NCBI GenBank assembly: GCA_922989275.2
Contig: OV277858.1
Span: 17,285,427 to 17,349,426 of the forward strand
Reading direction: 5' to 3'
Source: Gari tellinella
Taxonomy: Eukaryota > Mollusca > Bivalvia > Cardiida > Psammobiidae
Length of the DNA: 64,000 nucleotides
The notes beneath the pieces were generated by a model. It was not told the DNA's origin, searched no databases, and was given only the letters and a program-made list of their open reading frames with translations. Shown piece after piece: positions 45,215-59,990 of the stretch. Both the position numbers and the translations under genes were made by a program. The number at the start of each line of letters is the position of its first letter. Position 1 is the stretch's first letter.

Positions 45215-46020
45215 TAAACGAATTGACTAAAATAATATGACTCGAGCCTTGGCGGAGTCAAATAGTGGGCACGAATATGAGATTCTATATATCACATAAC
45301 AAGTTAAAGCACATTTTTAAATTGATTGAAACCGTACTTTGTAGACCCTGCGTTATTTTGATTTCCGCTAAAACGTTACGTTGTTTACATTAACGTTGTC
45401 GTAAATGACGTCATTTGGCGTCCTGTTACATACAGCGTTTGTGGACCAACAGGTTGTGCCCAAAATACGATATTCTACCAGTTGATTACGATATTTACAT
45501 AAGGCTTTATGTCACTCCCAGGCCGCAAGTTATGTGATAAAAATTATAGGTCCTCTTGTATTTTTTACAGCACTAGTTAGCAATGGCACTGTATGTGAAG
45601 GTTTATATATATTAAAAAGAAAATGCAAAGGTCCGACAATAGTCCGTCCGGTACAAGTTGAAGCCTACACTAATATCTATATTGAATTATCGCTAAAAGC
45701 TACACACTATTGGCTGGACCAGTATCCCTTACGTAAACATAAACGATGTAATAACAAATCATCTTACAATGCTTAAAACAATACCAGAAAATAACAATTT
45801 TACTTTACAGGGTAATATACAACCAAATTAGAGGCACAGTCATGGGTACAAATGTAATCCAACTTACGCTACCCCTGTATTAGGTTACCTAGTACATGTA
45901 AAATCATTTATCAACAAGTATAAAAAATGTACGAATTTCCACAAACAAACTACATTAAAGATAACTGGGAACGATTCCTACATGACTTTTAAATAATTTG
46001 GTCCAATTTTAATCGAGCAA
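45215..46020. other. E2-specific stretch replacing the E1 hairpin region
   Basis: It begins after ATTTATCATTTTTAATAAA and ends near CAAATCCTAAGATCC. It contains TGACGTCA (45,406-45,413) and short inverted arms ATCACATAAC (about 45,288) and GTTATGTGAT (about 45,529). The 80-codon frame at 45,534-45,776 opens with GTG and has no recognised motif. Confidence 0.4.
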
Positions 46021-46456
46021 GATTATTTCACAAATCCTAAGATCCACAGAACTACAATTTACCTTACAATATACACGAACAACTATTAGGGTTTTCAAAA
46101 GGGAACCCAACTTTATGAATTTTCTGCTGTAATAATTAACTGTTCTGCGGCATTGTTTTAACTGAAAGCACAATTTCATATAAGCAAAACGAACATATAA
46201 TTTATCATCTCAGTAGTTTTGAAACTACCATTTCAGTAACAGAACGTACAAAACGGCATAAAGGTTTCATTTGTATAGAAAAGCATCTACACAAGTGTAT
46301 CCCCATTCAGTTTATCCACCTATTTATCAGCAAGAGCTGTCAGATCAGAATGAGAATTAAACCTCTCTACGTGGCTGTCCCATACAAATATTGATATACA
46401 GAGATACAATACAACGATGTAGAGACATGGGTGTATAATTGTCGACTGCTTTAGGT

Positions 46457-46669
46457 TTGTCCCTGCCTACCTCGGAACTGTCAGAAAGAAATACATTTAA
46501 CAGTTTAATACAGAATAATACACGACAAACGGAAATCCAGATGAGTCTGAAAATAGACATACTATCGGAACGTCACGTAAAACTGAAGATTAAATGCAAC
46601 CGCAACAGCAAGACGACGGTTCGATTGATTCGTCAATACAAAGTACAAAAAACGGGCGCTCCAGGCTAA
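46457..46669 (+). CDS. Hypothetical ORF, E2 copy of 32,390-32,602
   Basis: Open from the codon equivalent to MSLPTSELSE to the same GAPG end. Here the first codon is TTG, so an in-frame ATG lies only further upstream (46,439). Changes from E1 include Q to R, K to I, R to C, I to V and L to Q. No family is recognised. Confidence 0.2.
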   Translation: MSLPTSELSERNTFNSLIQNNTRQTEIQMSLKIDILSERHVKLKIKCNRNSKTTVRLIRQYKVQKTGAPG

Positions 46670-47111
46670 GATGTGAATAATAATTAATGTGAACTAGAAA
46701 AGGAGAAGGTGACATTACGATATCCTGTATTGAATTACCAGGGTTTAGTTACAAACTATCAAATATACTTAAAAGTGCTGGATTTCAATACATTTTAACA
46801 ATAATGACTTTATTTTTCTTACTGAAACGTCAGCAGAAAAATTATCCGACAAAAGTGTAGGCGATTTTGAGGAATATCTATTAATAAAAGCAGGGTGCCT
46901 AAATTATGGAACTTTAAATGAAACATTATACTCGACATGTTTTACCTAAAGTGTAGAACCATTCTTACCGATCCCTCAATGTGACATTTACTTTTCTAAG
47001 ATTTGTATAACGTTTTAATTTACCCCAGCCACCCAAATTAACATCGGGACGTAGAAGTATTGCAATTGTGACTATACATTTTTTAAATAAGCCCCTTTAA
47101 ATTATGATGAT

Positions 47112-47575
47112 ACATACACATTACCAGTTGACAGTGCGATACAGAGTAATGTATTTGGCTAGAGACGTTTTTGGCGGAAATAGCCGATCTGACGAGCGCC
47201 TTGGCGCGAGTCTGATCGGTTGTTTCCGCCAAAAAGTCAAGAGCTAAATGCAACACTCTGTAGCACACTGCCAACTGGTGATGTGTTTATTAGTTGCCTT
47301 AAATACACACCAGAAACAACTAAATAGTTGTTTAAATTATTTTATTTCCAATATTTATTAGTTATTTGAAGCAGAAGAAGATATTTTGTATTCCACAAAG
47401 AATAACGCGGCACTTGCACATGAACGTAAATGACGTCGCGTTATACCAAAAGCGACGTCAGAGTAAAATACAAAGTGGCTGATACAAGGTGGCTGATACA
47501 GACTCTTGTATTTTACTCTGCAGATACACGCGGAAACGCTCGATATCATACGAAGGCATGTAATAAAGTTTGATA
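47112..47575. mobile_element. E2-only insertion with 70-bp inverted repeat
   Basis: E1 reads straight through this point (about 33,048). The insert has imperfect arms of about 70 bp: ACCAGTTGACAGTG..TTTTTGGCGGAAATAG on the left, and the complement in 47,220-47,285, around GCGCCTTGGCGCGA. A second hairpin is AGAGTAAAATACAA with TTGTATTTTACTCT near 47,480-47,520. No clear target duplication was read. Confidence 0.6.
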
Positions 47576-48156
47576 TAGATTACTGATATACTTATGTACT
47601 GAAAAGGAAATGGAATGTTGCATGTGTTCTATATCCGGGGCAAACATTTTGGGTTTAAATTACTTGTATTTGACACCTAAGTTACATTTTGAAAAAGGTC
47701 AGACAGGTTTGACGTCAAACAATTGTTAAAATTGCCCTTTGAAACTTACCCCTTCGAAATGTTTGCAATTGAAACAGAATAAATACTGCATCAAGATTCA
47801 CGCACTATACAATGCCAACATATTGTTAGCATCTCATTCTCAGTTCTATGCAATAAGACACTTCATAAGCTTTAAAAAAATGAGCTTATAAATGTTAATA
47901 TCAGCTATATTTAAGCATATTTTAGTCCGTATAAGTTGCATTTCAAATGCTTACTTCATGTGTCCCTATACTATACATGTACAGTTTCTTAAAAAAGCAC
48001 ACCAAACAACACATAACTTATTAGTATCCAAAATTAACACACTTATCACGCTCTATTACAATAAATTATAAGCAGAATTCAAGATAAGGGGAGAATTCAA
48101 AAACTAAAGTATTAAAAGGGAGGAAATAAGATCTTTATTTCTGTTATTATCACTCT

Positions 48157-48197
48157 ATGGTGTTACTACTTATTAGAATCAAGAGTAGTAACACCAT
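48157..48197. repeat. ATGGTGTTACTACT hairpin, E2 copy
   Basis: The 14-bp arms ATGGTGTTACTACT (48,157-48,170) and AGTAGTAACACCAT (48,184-48,197) pair perfectly, better than in E1. Confidence 0.6.
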
Positions 48198-49589
48198 GGA
48201 AGTTGGGACTGAAACGAGTGAGAAAATGTAAGATTTGTTCATTATGCTGTATATTACCTGAAAGTCCAGTTAAAATGTTAACAACAAAAGTCCAACCTTA
48301 AACAAACTGCAACATAAATGAAATAAGTGATTTGCAAACTCTATGTGTTGTGATATAACACAAACAAGTCTAGTAGAATCTGAGAAGCCAAAGTACCTTT
48401 GTTCAATACGTTTAAACCACCCTGCGTTAGAATTTGCCCCCTTCTTTTCGATGCAAATAGTAGTATAGAATTGTCCAACGTGCATTTAATGATAAAACTA
48501 CGTTGTTTACAACTGTTCTGTTAATATATTTTATACAAAATGATTGTATCAAAAAATAATAAGCGTTCTGCTATATTTTTTCAATATAATCATAGTTTCA
48601 ATTAAAATAAATGTGTATTTGCTACCAACATTTTCATAAAGTTGTTAAATGCCCTGTAGACTGTAAATACACTTATGTAATATCTAACAAACTCCTTGTC
48701 AGAGTCTAAAGTGTCTGCAAAGAAATGATAACTCTCTTATTGGCATGACATTTGCTCAAGATAGCTTATATGACTCACACACTCTGAATATATATCTGAA
48801 TCATGATGTTCGCCAACTGAATATTTCACACGTTAGAAGGCAAACAAGTTCAAGACTTAAATTGGCTAAATAAAGACTGTAAATTTCCAAACTGCTTATA
48901 AAAGTGACATCTGATCTATACATCATATGCTTCATGTACAGATAGTAAGGACTCTCAAATTATTTCGGATTCAGTGAGACGTGAAATATTTGTACACTGA
49001 ATGCCTTCACAGTTTCCAAAACCATTAGCCTTAGATATTCTGGTAAATTCTCAATGCTTTTTCTTCAGAGACTATCCTATGAGAGGAATGTGCAACACAA
49101 AACAGACTTTTAGTAATGAATTTCCTTGTAATGTTACACCCATACGCACACCGCAAGTTTCAATCCAAAGTCACAACCTGAAGGCTGACCGTCCAGGACG
49201 TGCTGAAGAAATGTTGAGATGTTTGTATTGAAATACCAATGGTCTATCAGGCATCTGCTGAAGAGAATTGTTGGCGTCAACTTAAATAATGTCTTTTGAA
49301 TAGAAATTAAAGTGGTTATTGTCAAACAAAGTTGTGCATATGGGGGCATATACTTCGTGGTTAAATTAAGAAGTAAACAATGTAATACAAAGAAAGATGA
49401 GATGCTACAAGGCAGAGAAGAAGAGAGGCAGCAGAAACAAGTGTACATATGCCAGAAGTGTTGCTAATCATGTTCTCATCTGATCCAAGCAAGCTGCCAC
49501 TATGCGACTTTCAGTCTCAGTCAAACTGACCCTAAATGTAGTGATATCTCCAAGGTAGAACATGTATATTAGTATTCACACAAACAGCA

Positions 49590-50290
49590 CATGTTTAACT
49601 GTATATTTAACACAGCGAAATGATGCAGTTTCCTTCTGGGTAATTTTTCAAGAGCAATGTATTGCTTGGACGTCCGTGTCGATGATCAATAAATAAAATT
49701 GCCCGAATAAATATACCGAGCTCATTACCTCATTGAAATTGCCATCTGCTTGTTGTTAGGTTTATCAGAAAAATAGACATTTTTCGCTGCCGCTTATTGC
49801 GAGTAGAAAGTAACGGTACGCGACTAGTTTGAAAATTAAGTCTCAAACCATTCGGGCCTAATTATGTATCAGTTAGAAGTATCGTCTATTTTCTTGTCGT
49901 CTGCTTATTTTCTAACAACAGCTGATATTATTTTCTGCAATGCTGATACATTAGGTTTGTAAAAAACCGAGTTTATATTGGACGATGGGTTCATCTTCTG
50001 CCTGCGGCGGGTTTATTTGTTATAACTGTTGCCAAAAATTTAGATCCAGACGAAACCCATATGACGCGGTGGCTCATCTTGTGCCAAACCGTTTGACATT
50101 CTGCTGATATTGTATGTACAAAAATGCAGAACATTGTGAATAGTTACAGACGTCAACGTTTTGCAGACGACAATTACATACCAAGTAGAAGGCAAGGCAA
50201 CTCAATATTCGCATGGCCACGACGGTTGGTTAAAAGGTATTCATGCAGGTCAGGTTCCCAGATGTACGGCTTAGGTTACTACATCGGTAA
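49590..50290. repeat. Inverted fragment of block D inside E2
   Basis: Counterpart of 34,890-35,650. It ends at AACAAAAACTGTTT, where E1 has about 800 bp more. Confidence 0.7.
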
Positions 50291-51518
50291 CAAAAACTGT
50301 TTTTCAATGTTATCATAGTTTTCCCCTAGCATACTGACAGTAGTTTCGAGGAAAACATCAAATGAATCCATGATCCGCTCTTGTTATACAGGTATAAATT
50401 TAATACCTCATTATACGGTTATAGAGGACCCCCATATTTAGTTCACCACATGTTGTCCGAGAATCGCGGTCAGCTGCAGTGAAAAGAGTCTTATATGACG
50501 GTTTAGATCCGGACAAACTCCCTGGTTGCGCTGAATATCATAAACTCGTTTATCAATAAAGAACTGATTTTAAATGACATTTACATTTGAAAATGCTGTC
50601 AAATGTGATGTCCACTACTATTCATCGAATAGCCTCTAAGTTCGGTTTTGTCTATGTTAAAAGATTTGACCGATTTACTAACATCTGAACATGATTGTTA
50701 TGTGGTCTTTTACGCATATGTTGGTGGTATATAATTTGAGACCTCTAGGTCTGCACCGTTTGCATAAACACTATTCATAGATTTACCGAAATGCAAAATG
50801 ACAGACACCGCATACACAGATCAGAGAACCCCTTGATGGATCCTCTGGTCCGTGTCTCCAGTGTCTGCAAGAAAATCACTGATACTATTCATAGTATCAC
50901 TGTTTTTATGTTTGTGTTTGTTTTGTGCACATCATGTTCACTCAGTTAAGGAGCTCTTGTGTTGGACGACCACATTCTTGGGGGCGCATATCGGATATCT
51001 AGTGATCAGAACGATGCTTAGCGTAAAAACTGGCTCTCTCTTTTGTCTGGCCCTGTATCTGGCTGCTACGCTGTATTTTGATCAACCAAAGGGTCTCCTA
51101 AGCGGTGACCGCCCAATACATGATTGATCTACTTGTTCCACGTCACTATTGCTTTTATTTTATTACATATACCTAGTTTATGTATGTCAAACACTTCGTA
51201 TATACATAATAGCCATGTTATATTCCTGGTTTGCTCACCGTTTATATCGCGTGTTGGTAAATAATTTCATTGAATAGTAAAGGGAGGTAATTGAATAACA
51301 CATATCTATAGCAGTAAACCGCATGCATGTGAGTTAACTAATTACATTTAATTTCCTTCTGGGATTAAAAGTTTAAATTTGTTACACTTTGCGACTGGTT
51401 TTCAATGCATCGTATACTATCATTTATATTATGACTGTTCTACCATTGACATAACTACATGTATACTTGTATAAAGCGAATGTGTACTGATAGGCCGCTG
51501 GCTTTTGTACTGAATAAA

Positions 51519-52279
<761 letters not shown>

Positions 52280-53192
52280 ATGATTTATTGGCGCAATACT
52301 AGATTGACTCGGGTATCTTTAATCAGTAACCATTCATTTCCGTTTATTCACACATGATTGTTTATGTCAGGCAACGATTACAATGCAAATTTTTGTAAAG
52401 GACTTTTCAGTGTTATCAATCACTGTCAAATGTATATTGGTCTAACAGTCAATTAGACTGTGTTATCTATACTACTGATAGGTTTCGCTGGCCATTAATT
52501 TGCAGTGTCCCTTGTACAAAGAGTTTTTCTTCCAACACGTCAGTGTCGTCTGTTAAACAAAACATCTGCTAACACTATCAAATTGTTTTTTTCCATATTT
52601 GAAGAAACATAATCATTATGTCCAATTACTTAGATTCTGAACATGCTATACACTTTATAGTAAACACGTGGTTAAGCCTGGTTTGAATCCAAAAACGTTC
52701 ATTTGTTTTACAAGTCTAAATTGTTTGATTAACTGCTGTAATTAAAGAGGGTATTAGGACTTAACAACTGTCCTGCGAACAAAATGCTAATGATTGCAAA
52801 AACTCATAGATACATTCACATTAAAGTATTGCCTAATCAAATTCACGAAAAGGAGTCTAATCACAACTTATTCAATGAGCTTGGTGATTATTACGTTAGT
52901 AATAGCAAATTCTATTGAAATAATAATGATTCACTAATATACCTGAAGTCTAGCTGATATATAGATACATTAAATTAGTCGAATTTTTAGAATAAATAAT
53001 GAAAACATGATAAAAAATAGTTACTACCATAAAAAAGATAAAAACACACACGGAAATATTATTTTCACCGATATATTATGATGGAAATTATGTTAAAAAA
53101 ACAAAACCACATACATTGTTTACAACATCGAGCCATTCTTCTCAATTTTTTAGAAGCAGCAATCTTGACCAAATTTATGTTCACCACTTGTT
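52280..53192. repeat. Tandem 1.2-kb duplication, flank copy 1
   Basis: This flank (AATGATTTATTGGCGCAATA onward) repeats at about 53,501-54,360 and once in E1 from 38,006. It ends inside the phrase TTCACCACTTGTTT, where array 2 begins. Confidence 0.8.
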
Positions 53193-53498
<306 letters not shown>

Positions 53499-54803
53499 AA
53501 TAATGATTTATTGGCGCAATACTAGATTGACTTGGGTATCTATAATCAGTTACCATTCATTTCCGTTTATTCACACGTGATTGTATATGTCAAGCAACGA
53601 TTACAGGGACAGTTAAAATGCATTTTTTTGTAAAGGACTTTTCAGTGTTATTAATCACTGTCAAATGTACAAAGAGTTTTTCTTCCAACACGTCAGTGTC
53701 GTCTGTTAAACAAAACGTCTGCTAACACTCTCAAATTGTTTTTTTTCCATATTTGTAGAAACATGATCATTATGTCAAATTACTTAGATTCTAAACATGC
53801 TACACACTTTATAGTAAACACGTGGTTGAGCCTGGTTTGAATCCAAAAATGTTAATTTGTTTTACAAGTCTAAATTGATTGATCAACTGTAATTAAAGAG
53901 GGTATTAGGACTTAACAACTGTCAGCGAACAAAATGCTAATGATTGCAAAAACTCATAGATACATTCACATTAAAGTATTGCCTAATCGAATGCAAACTT
54001 GTTTCGAATGCAGATTGATTCAGAATAAGGAGTCTAATGACAACTTATTCAATGAGCTTGGTGATTATTACGTTTCCATTATAGTAATCGCAAATTCTAT
54101 AAAAATGATGATGATTCACTAAATAAATAACTGAAGTTTAGCTGATATATAAATACAGTAAACTAGCCGAATTTTAGAATAAATAAGGCAAACATGATAC
54201 AAAATAGATACTACCATAAAAAAGATAAAAACACATACGGAAATAATATTTTCACCGATATATTATGATGGAAATTCTGTTAAAAAACAAAACCATCGAG
54301 CCATTCTCTTCAATTGTTTAGAAGCAGGAATTTTGTCCATATTTATGTTCATCACTTGTTTTGCATTATAAAATATTTTATTAAAATAATATTGATATAA
54401 CGATAAACTACAATATTAACAAAAGACAACTAGTTTATCAAATGCTTCAAACCAAAGTTGTTGAACGCAATACAACGTCTGTAAATAAGAAATTACATTT
54501 AAATGTTAACAGCGACGACGTCACGACGTCGTGTTTATGCAGAGTAATATCCCCTTTTTATAATGACGTCATGATGTCGCATATAAATCGGTTGTTTTTT
54601 ATGTTTATGTAATAATAAAATATATTAAATCAGGCATGTAAGTCAATCATATATTTATTCATATATACATATATCCTTACAATCTTGCTTGCAGAATTTG
54701 TACAACAGTATCAGACACTACAACCATATAAATACGTCTATACTAATTATATCAAGTACATTGAGTAACTATCCGAAAACTGTCATATCAAAAGACATAT
54801 TAA

Positions 54804-55726
54804 GGTGTCTTTATAGTTTTAAAACTGCAAACATTGTGTTTTTAACCTTTTTTCCGATTTTGATAGCCGACATTCTGTTCTACATTTTACCAAAATCTCA
54901 AAAACCAAACCAAACGCATTACACGGCTATCTGATCAATAAATCACACCTCATTAAGCACTCCGTAGTCCAGCCACGTGACCACCTAGAGGCGTTCTACA
55001 GCTGCTGTTGCGTGATTTATGGGTCTCGCATGTTAAAATCATTATTGAATTATGATTGATATATTTTATTAAGGGTGGAGCTAAGGAAAATCGCTTATGA
55101 AATATGTGTCTTCTTATTGGTTGAAACAAAAAGGACATAGTTGAACCCCGGGGGTATTCGCACTGTGTCAGACAGTCAAAATGACACGCTTATCAGTTAA
55201 TTGACGTTTTCGGCACCTCCTTATTTTCAAACACGCCGCATCTTTGGACAACGATTGTGTTCGCGGTAGGGGTCTGATTTTCATGCGGTTTAAAGCAGAT
55301 GAAAGGGTATTATCTTCTCTAGTGAACCGTGTCTCAGAATGTTGATGAGGTTCTCCAGCTGTTTACAGCAAAGCATTACGTAATAGAAATCGACTTTAAA
55401 CGGTAAAATAACTTTGATGTTACTTAATAATAGTTGGAAGGGGAATTTTAAAAATCTGAGACACGGATCCCTAGATATGTTACTGAAGTGTATTATGGGC
55501 AATTTTAAAGGCGTTACAAATTAAGACGGCTTTGAAATCGCTGTTTGATTTTTTTTTAAATTTGTCTTATAAAATCGTAAAAAAATAAAATATTTTTTTA
55601 AAAAAGACATTTTGTGGTGACATGTGTACCACTTAAACCATTCAGCTATAAAATGGGGGAATAAATTATAAATCATGATGATAAATAAGAAAAATCCGCT
55701 TGCAGTATCGAAACTATAAAGCTACC
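54804..55726. mobile_element. 923-bp TIR element with TTAA duplication, E2 only
   Basis: The left end GGTGTCTTTATAGTTT and right end (reverse complement GGTAGCTTTATAGTTT) continue with ACTGCAAAC and ACTGCAAGC, about 28 bp in all with a few mismatches. TTAA flanks both sides (54,800-54,803 and 55,727-55,730). The E1 site (about 39,398, CATATTAAAAGC) is empty with a single TTAA. No transposase frame is present. piggyBac or Kolobok-type mobilisation is possible. Confidence 0.85.
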
Positions 55727-55767
55727 TTAAAAGCATAGCAGTTAATCAGACTAAATACGTGTCAGCA

Positions 55768-56310
55768 TTAAATACTCAAGCAGGAAACGCAACACAAACA
55801 ATACACCCACCTCACAAGCAGAACACACACACGGTCATACCATAACAAACTCACACTCATGCACATGCATATACACACACGCGGAATACCATTCCTTCAT
55901 CTACACACTAAATAGAAAACAACACGCAAGACAAACATAAAGCAAACGGAACATAGAAGGCCGCCTTGGTACGGTCAGTAGCAATCAATAATTAATTATA
56001 AACTAATTATTAATAACCACTGGGGGTTAAACCTTGGTTTAGGGGCGCCCAACCTCACTCTTATCTCCTATGTTCACCTATAAAGACGAACAGTGTACAT
56101 AAAATTTAAACCCTGTTCCACAACCTTACAATAAAAAAGAGAGCCAACAGAATAAGTAAATACATGTAAAACATGTAACAAATATTCTATGACAAGAAGA
56201 TTATTAGTAACACGAGAAAGAATTAAACATTCAATCCCGTGCTAAAAATAGCCTACTATTGCAACGGACAAATTGTACTCAAGCGACGAATCCGTAGTCA
56301 CGAGTAACTG
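55768..56310. mobile_element. Dispersed repeat family R, longest plus-strand copy
   Basis: It starts near TAAATACTCAAGCAGG, passes an AC-rich stretch, GGTACGGTCAGTAGC and GGGGCGCCCAACCTCAC, and ends near GTAGTCACGAGTAAC. Its right part is shared with E1 (39,424-39,775). Confidence 0.75.
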
Positions 56311-57268
56311 TAAGACATGGATGAGTTCAATGTTGACAGAGAGGGAGAGTTGGATCATAATTTTATTTAGGAAATATCTAATAACTCTAGAAATAAAGAA
56401 CTCTTCCAAATAATTAATAATTACCTCAAAGATGAATGAATGTTTTAAAAATACCAAACTGATAAATAGCAAACGCAAATCACTGAAGCTAAAATGAATT
56501 CTAATCAACACCAAATTTCACCAATGCATGTGTCGAGTTAAGAAATGGTCTTCGTTGTTTTTACTTTCAAAGGGTAAACTCATCAAATGCTTTAGTAAAA
56601 TCTTCGCCCTATTGCTAGAGTACTCTATCTCAATTTTTGAAAAAACTGATTTTTTGTGTATCACTGGATGTGTCTTTACGCGCTCTACCATATATATAGA
56701 TTTTATGTCATGGAAAAAGTTACCGCGTAAAATCATGCTCTATCTTTAATGGGTAAAGCGGTACTTTAATGAATCGAAGTCGAATAAGAGGAATATCTGT
56801 TTTACGTCAAAGCTGAGTATGCATGCAAATGGTAAAGTCTATTAAACATAATTGAAAGTATTTTGTTTGTCTCAGAAAATCAATTTAACGATGTTCAACT
56901 GTATTTAATGTTGGATCTAGAAAAAGGGCCTATAAAGCATTTAACAGTTTAACTGTAAATTTAACCTTAAGGATGTCGGTCTGTCTTTTTGAGCATTATG
57001 AAATTTCCGAAAAATTTTACGAACACGTTTTCAAAAAAATGGTAAGAACTCATTTTTGGTGAAGGCATACAGTAATAAAACACTATTTTCCCGGGGGAAA
57101 AATGGATTTTCGTTCCGGAAGGGACTTTTCAAGTTTTATGTCCTATTTGTAGCTAACAGCATACACTGTTTTCATAGGTAGGTTGTATTTTGTTACATCC
57201 GATTTCATTTCAATTTCTCAGAATATAAGCATGAAAGTAATGCGGTAGTAATAAAGATTCGGCTCGCC

Positions 57269-58545
57269 GGTAATAAAGCTTCGGCTCATCAAAAGTAAGT
57301 ATAATCCTAGGTTGCAGATCGTAATATCAATCAACTAATTAACCAATCAAACAAATAACATCTGCAAGTCTGTGACAATTTGTTCTGGGCTATCTCGCAA
57401 CTCGGCATCTCATCTCATATTATGATCTAGATCCAAACTGAACAAATGAAACGAAAATTTAGCTGTAAAGAATTTTGGATCCTGATGAGATCCTAGCTAC
57501 TCGGCGTTTCATTTATATCTAAATGTGTGTCAAAACTATAAAGAAAGTAAAATTTGAATAATTCTAAGGTGTCAAAAAGTTTGGATTATGATGCAGTGCC
57601 GATCTAGACGGCGTCTGATCAAGATTCAAACTGATTGCATAGGAATTCAGGTGAAAGAAATTCTAACATATATCAAACAGTTGCGACGTTCTGATTATTT
57701 ATTGGAGTTTGACTAAATGCATAATACATGAAAGTGAGACAAATGTAAGACATGTCGCACGTATTGCAAACTGTGTAGGCGCATATTAGCTGTCGTTCCT
57801 CAAATACGGCGCCTTTTCAGGATCGATACTGTTTTCAGTGACATAGAAATAAATATAGCTGATTCTTGTGAGATACTCAGTATATGAACTGTATCAATGC
57901 TTATATCCAGATAATAGCTCAGAGTTACAGCTGTATCAGTTACTCGGCGTCTGATCTGGATCTAGGCTTTGAAAATACAATTATAGTGTACACAGTAGGA
58001 ATATCGTTACTCCGTGCGGTATATATGCTTAGTAAAATAAATCTGGATATATATTGGAAACATTTTGATTTGTATCGTTTTAATCCAATTGCATTCTACT
58101 TATTCATACTTAAAATTGAATGAAAAATACACCGTTAGAAAGGGAATTAAATTGTCTACAAATTCTACATTTACACATTCATGCTTTTGTGAAGGAAACA
58201 AGCAGTTATAATGACTTGAAAACAACAGGTGCAATAAATCTAAGTGTCAGTAATAAAAAAAATGGAAATATGTTGACTTGTATCGTTTTAACCGAGTGGT
58301 ATTCTACTTATTCATATTTCATATTTCAAATTGTATGACAAATACACCGTTAGAAAGGGAGTTAAATGTTCTTCAAACTTTACAAACACGCGTCAAATTC
58401 ACACTAAATTTCCAATATTTCCAATTAGATGTATTGGTGAGAGTGTGTACTCTTATCAGTCAGAGACAGGCTATAGATAGCCAAATAACTCTTATCTATA
58501 TCACTGACATATACGCCTACGAGGCTATTGCTATCATGTAAAGTA
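57269..58545. repeat. Segmental duplication block C, copy 2
   Basis: Direct copy of 10,917-12,780 with one 300-bp satellite monomer instead of about three. The 215-bp tandem pair at about 58,045 and 58,260 is retained. Palindrome half-units lie at 57,930-57,965 (TACTCGGCGTCTGATCTGG). Confidence 0.75.
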
Positions 58546-58674
58546 TTAACATTTAAAGAATAACAAATTTCAGAGTAATGTGGATACAACTTATTGACAT
58601 ATATATGTATACTCTTTGTCTTACCAAAATCAGTTGTGTAAGTCTAATAGATATTGTATATCTTTTCCAACCAG

Positions 58675-58967
58675 GTCATGGAAAAGAAACATCTAGAAAC
58701 TTACGAGTAATAGTGTCACACTACACAAAAACAAAACCATATACAGGCGAGTGTCAAACCCGCGATGTCAAACCCGCCTGTAAATGTGGCTCTAGAGACC
58801 ACTGTCCAACCATTAGACAATGTATTATATGGAAAAATGATAAAGATAGTAATACTACAATAAAAAGGGTCACATTAGCGACCAATAAAACGATTGATTA
58901 TAACCCTTACATACTGAATATTAAGAATTTACATAACATTCAGTGTCTCGCTTGGACTTTAGAATAA
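58675..58967 (+). CDS. Candidate last exon of a cysteine-containing protein
   Basis: A good acceptor (TCTTTTCCAACCAG, ending 58,674) precedes a 97-codon frame to TAA. The frame starts two bases into a codon and reads HGKETSRNLRVIVSHYTK, then GECQTRDVKPACKCGSRDHC, PTIRQCIIWKND, and two N-glycosylation-type sites (NTT, NKT) before the end CLAWTLE. Six cysteines and the phase-1 intron suit a secreted protein, but no family is recognised. There is no matching copy between C1 and D1. The frame stays open upstream of the acceptor, so splicing is not proved. Confidence 0.4.
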
Positions 58968-59990
58968 TTGTGTCAATTTATAATGTCCTACCGGTACCGT
59001 GTTCTTATAAAAAAATATTAAAGAAGTGACAGATATTTTTTTGAAGAATACAACTGGACTCGCATCTCTGATGTATGGTGGAAGAGTGCTCCAGAACGTT
59101 TATACTGCATGCATGAAACTTATATCTCCAAACTTCACCAAACAACTTATCGGTACAACTAGCGATACTGATTCACTCGCAGACCGCAACTCTCTTCGAG
59201 GTTTATACAACGTCAATCATACTGACAATGTACCTTGATGAATCATATTTGACATGACTTTGTATATGAGAGTGTGAATGTTGAATTAAATTATGTGTTG
59301 AACTTGAAGCAAGTGAACTTCCTTCAAGGCTGGAGTGATGTGATTGTACCGAGGAGTCCTTGTCATATTGCAGTCTGTGGCAGAAGTCAATTTTTGATGT
59401 GACTAAATAACTACTAGTATGACCTATTTGACTCGCAACTGTGCGTAATTAGACCTGCACACAGCGTGACTGTACTGTGACATATCCATTTGGAATAAAA
59501 TATAGCACCAATAGTATTCACACACATTGTAGGTTTGTTTTTAAAGTTTCCCAATTGAACGTAAAAGTCTTCAGGTATGTTAACCTTTTTTATGTGAAAC
59601 AGTATGGTCTCCGTTTTGTAAGTGGTCAGCTTCATCATAATATGGTGCATCCATGAGACTTTGTCTTTTGAGACATCCTTCGATTGTTGAGACGGCTACT
59701 TGTGGCAAGATGTGTCTTTAGGCTTGAATGGCATGTATCACTTTGAATCATCTGCATAGAAATGATGATCCAGATCATGAGTTTAAATTTAGCCGACATA
59801 TTTCGTGTACAATATGATACTTCAAACAATCGTCTACTGCCTGTACATTTCTCTCAATTAATGCAATTCATTTATAAGTTTCAGTGAAGTCATCCAATGA
59901 CATTGCTTGAAGATCCGTCATTATTTAATCAATGTTCATGATGTTTGAATTTCTCATCCAACATCTCCAAATTTCTAATACAGTCTTTAA
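58968..59990. other. Interval between two candidate exons
   Basis: The plus-strand frame 59,026-59,238 (TDIFLKNTTGLASLMYGG at its start) begins with GTG. Minus-strand frames at 59,414-59,650 and 59,635-59,829 overlap without one clean reading. This could be a decayed continuation of the minus-strand exon at 59,991-60,203 or untranslated sequence. Confidence 0.3.

Noticed and set aside
58638..58674. 37-bp GTAAGT...CCAG intron upstream of the Cys exon
   Set aside because: It is very short for an animal intron, and removing it puts the downstream exon out of frame.
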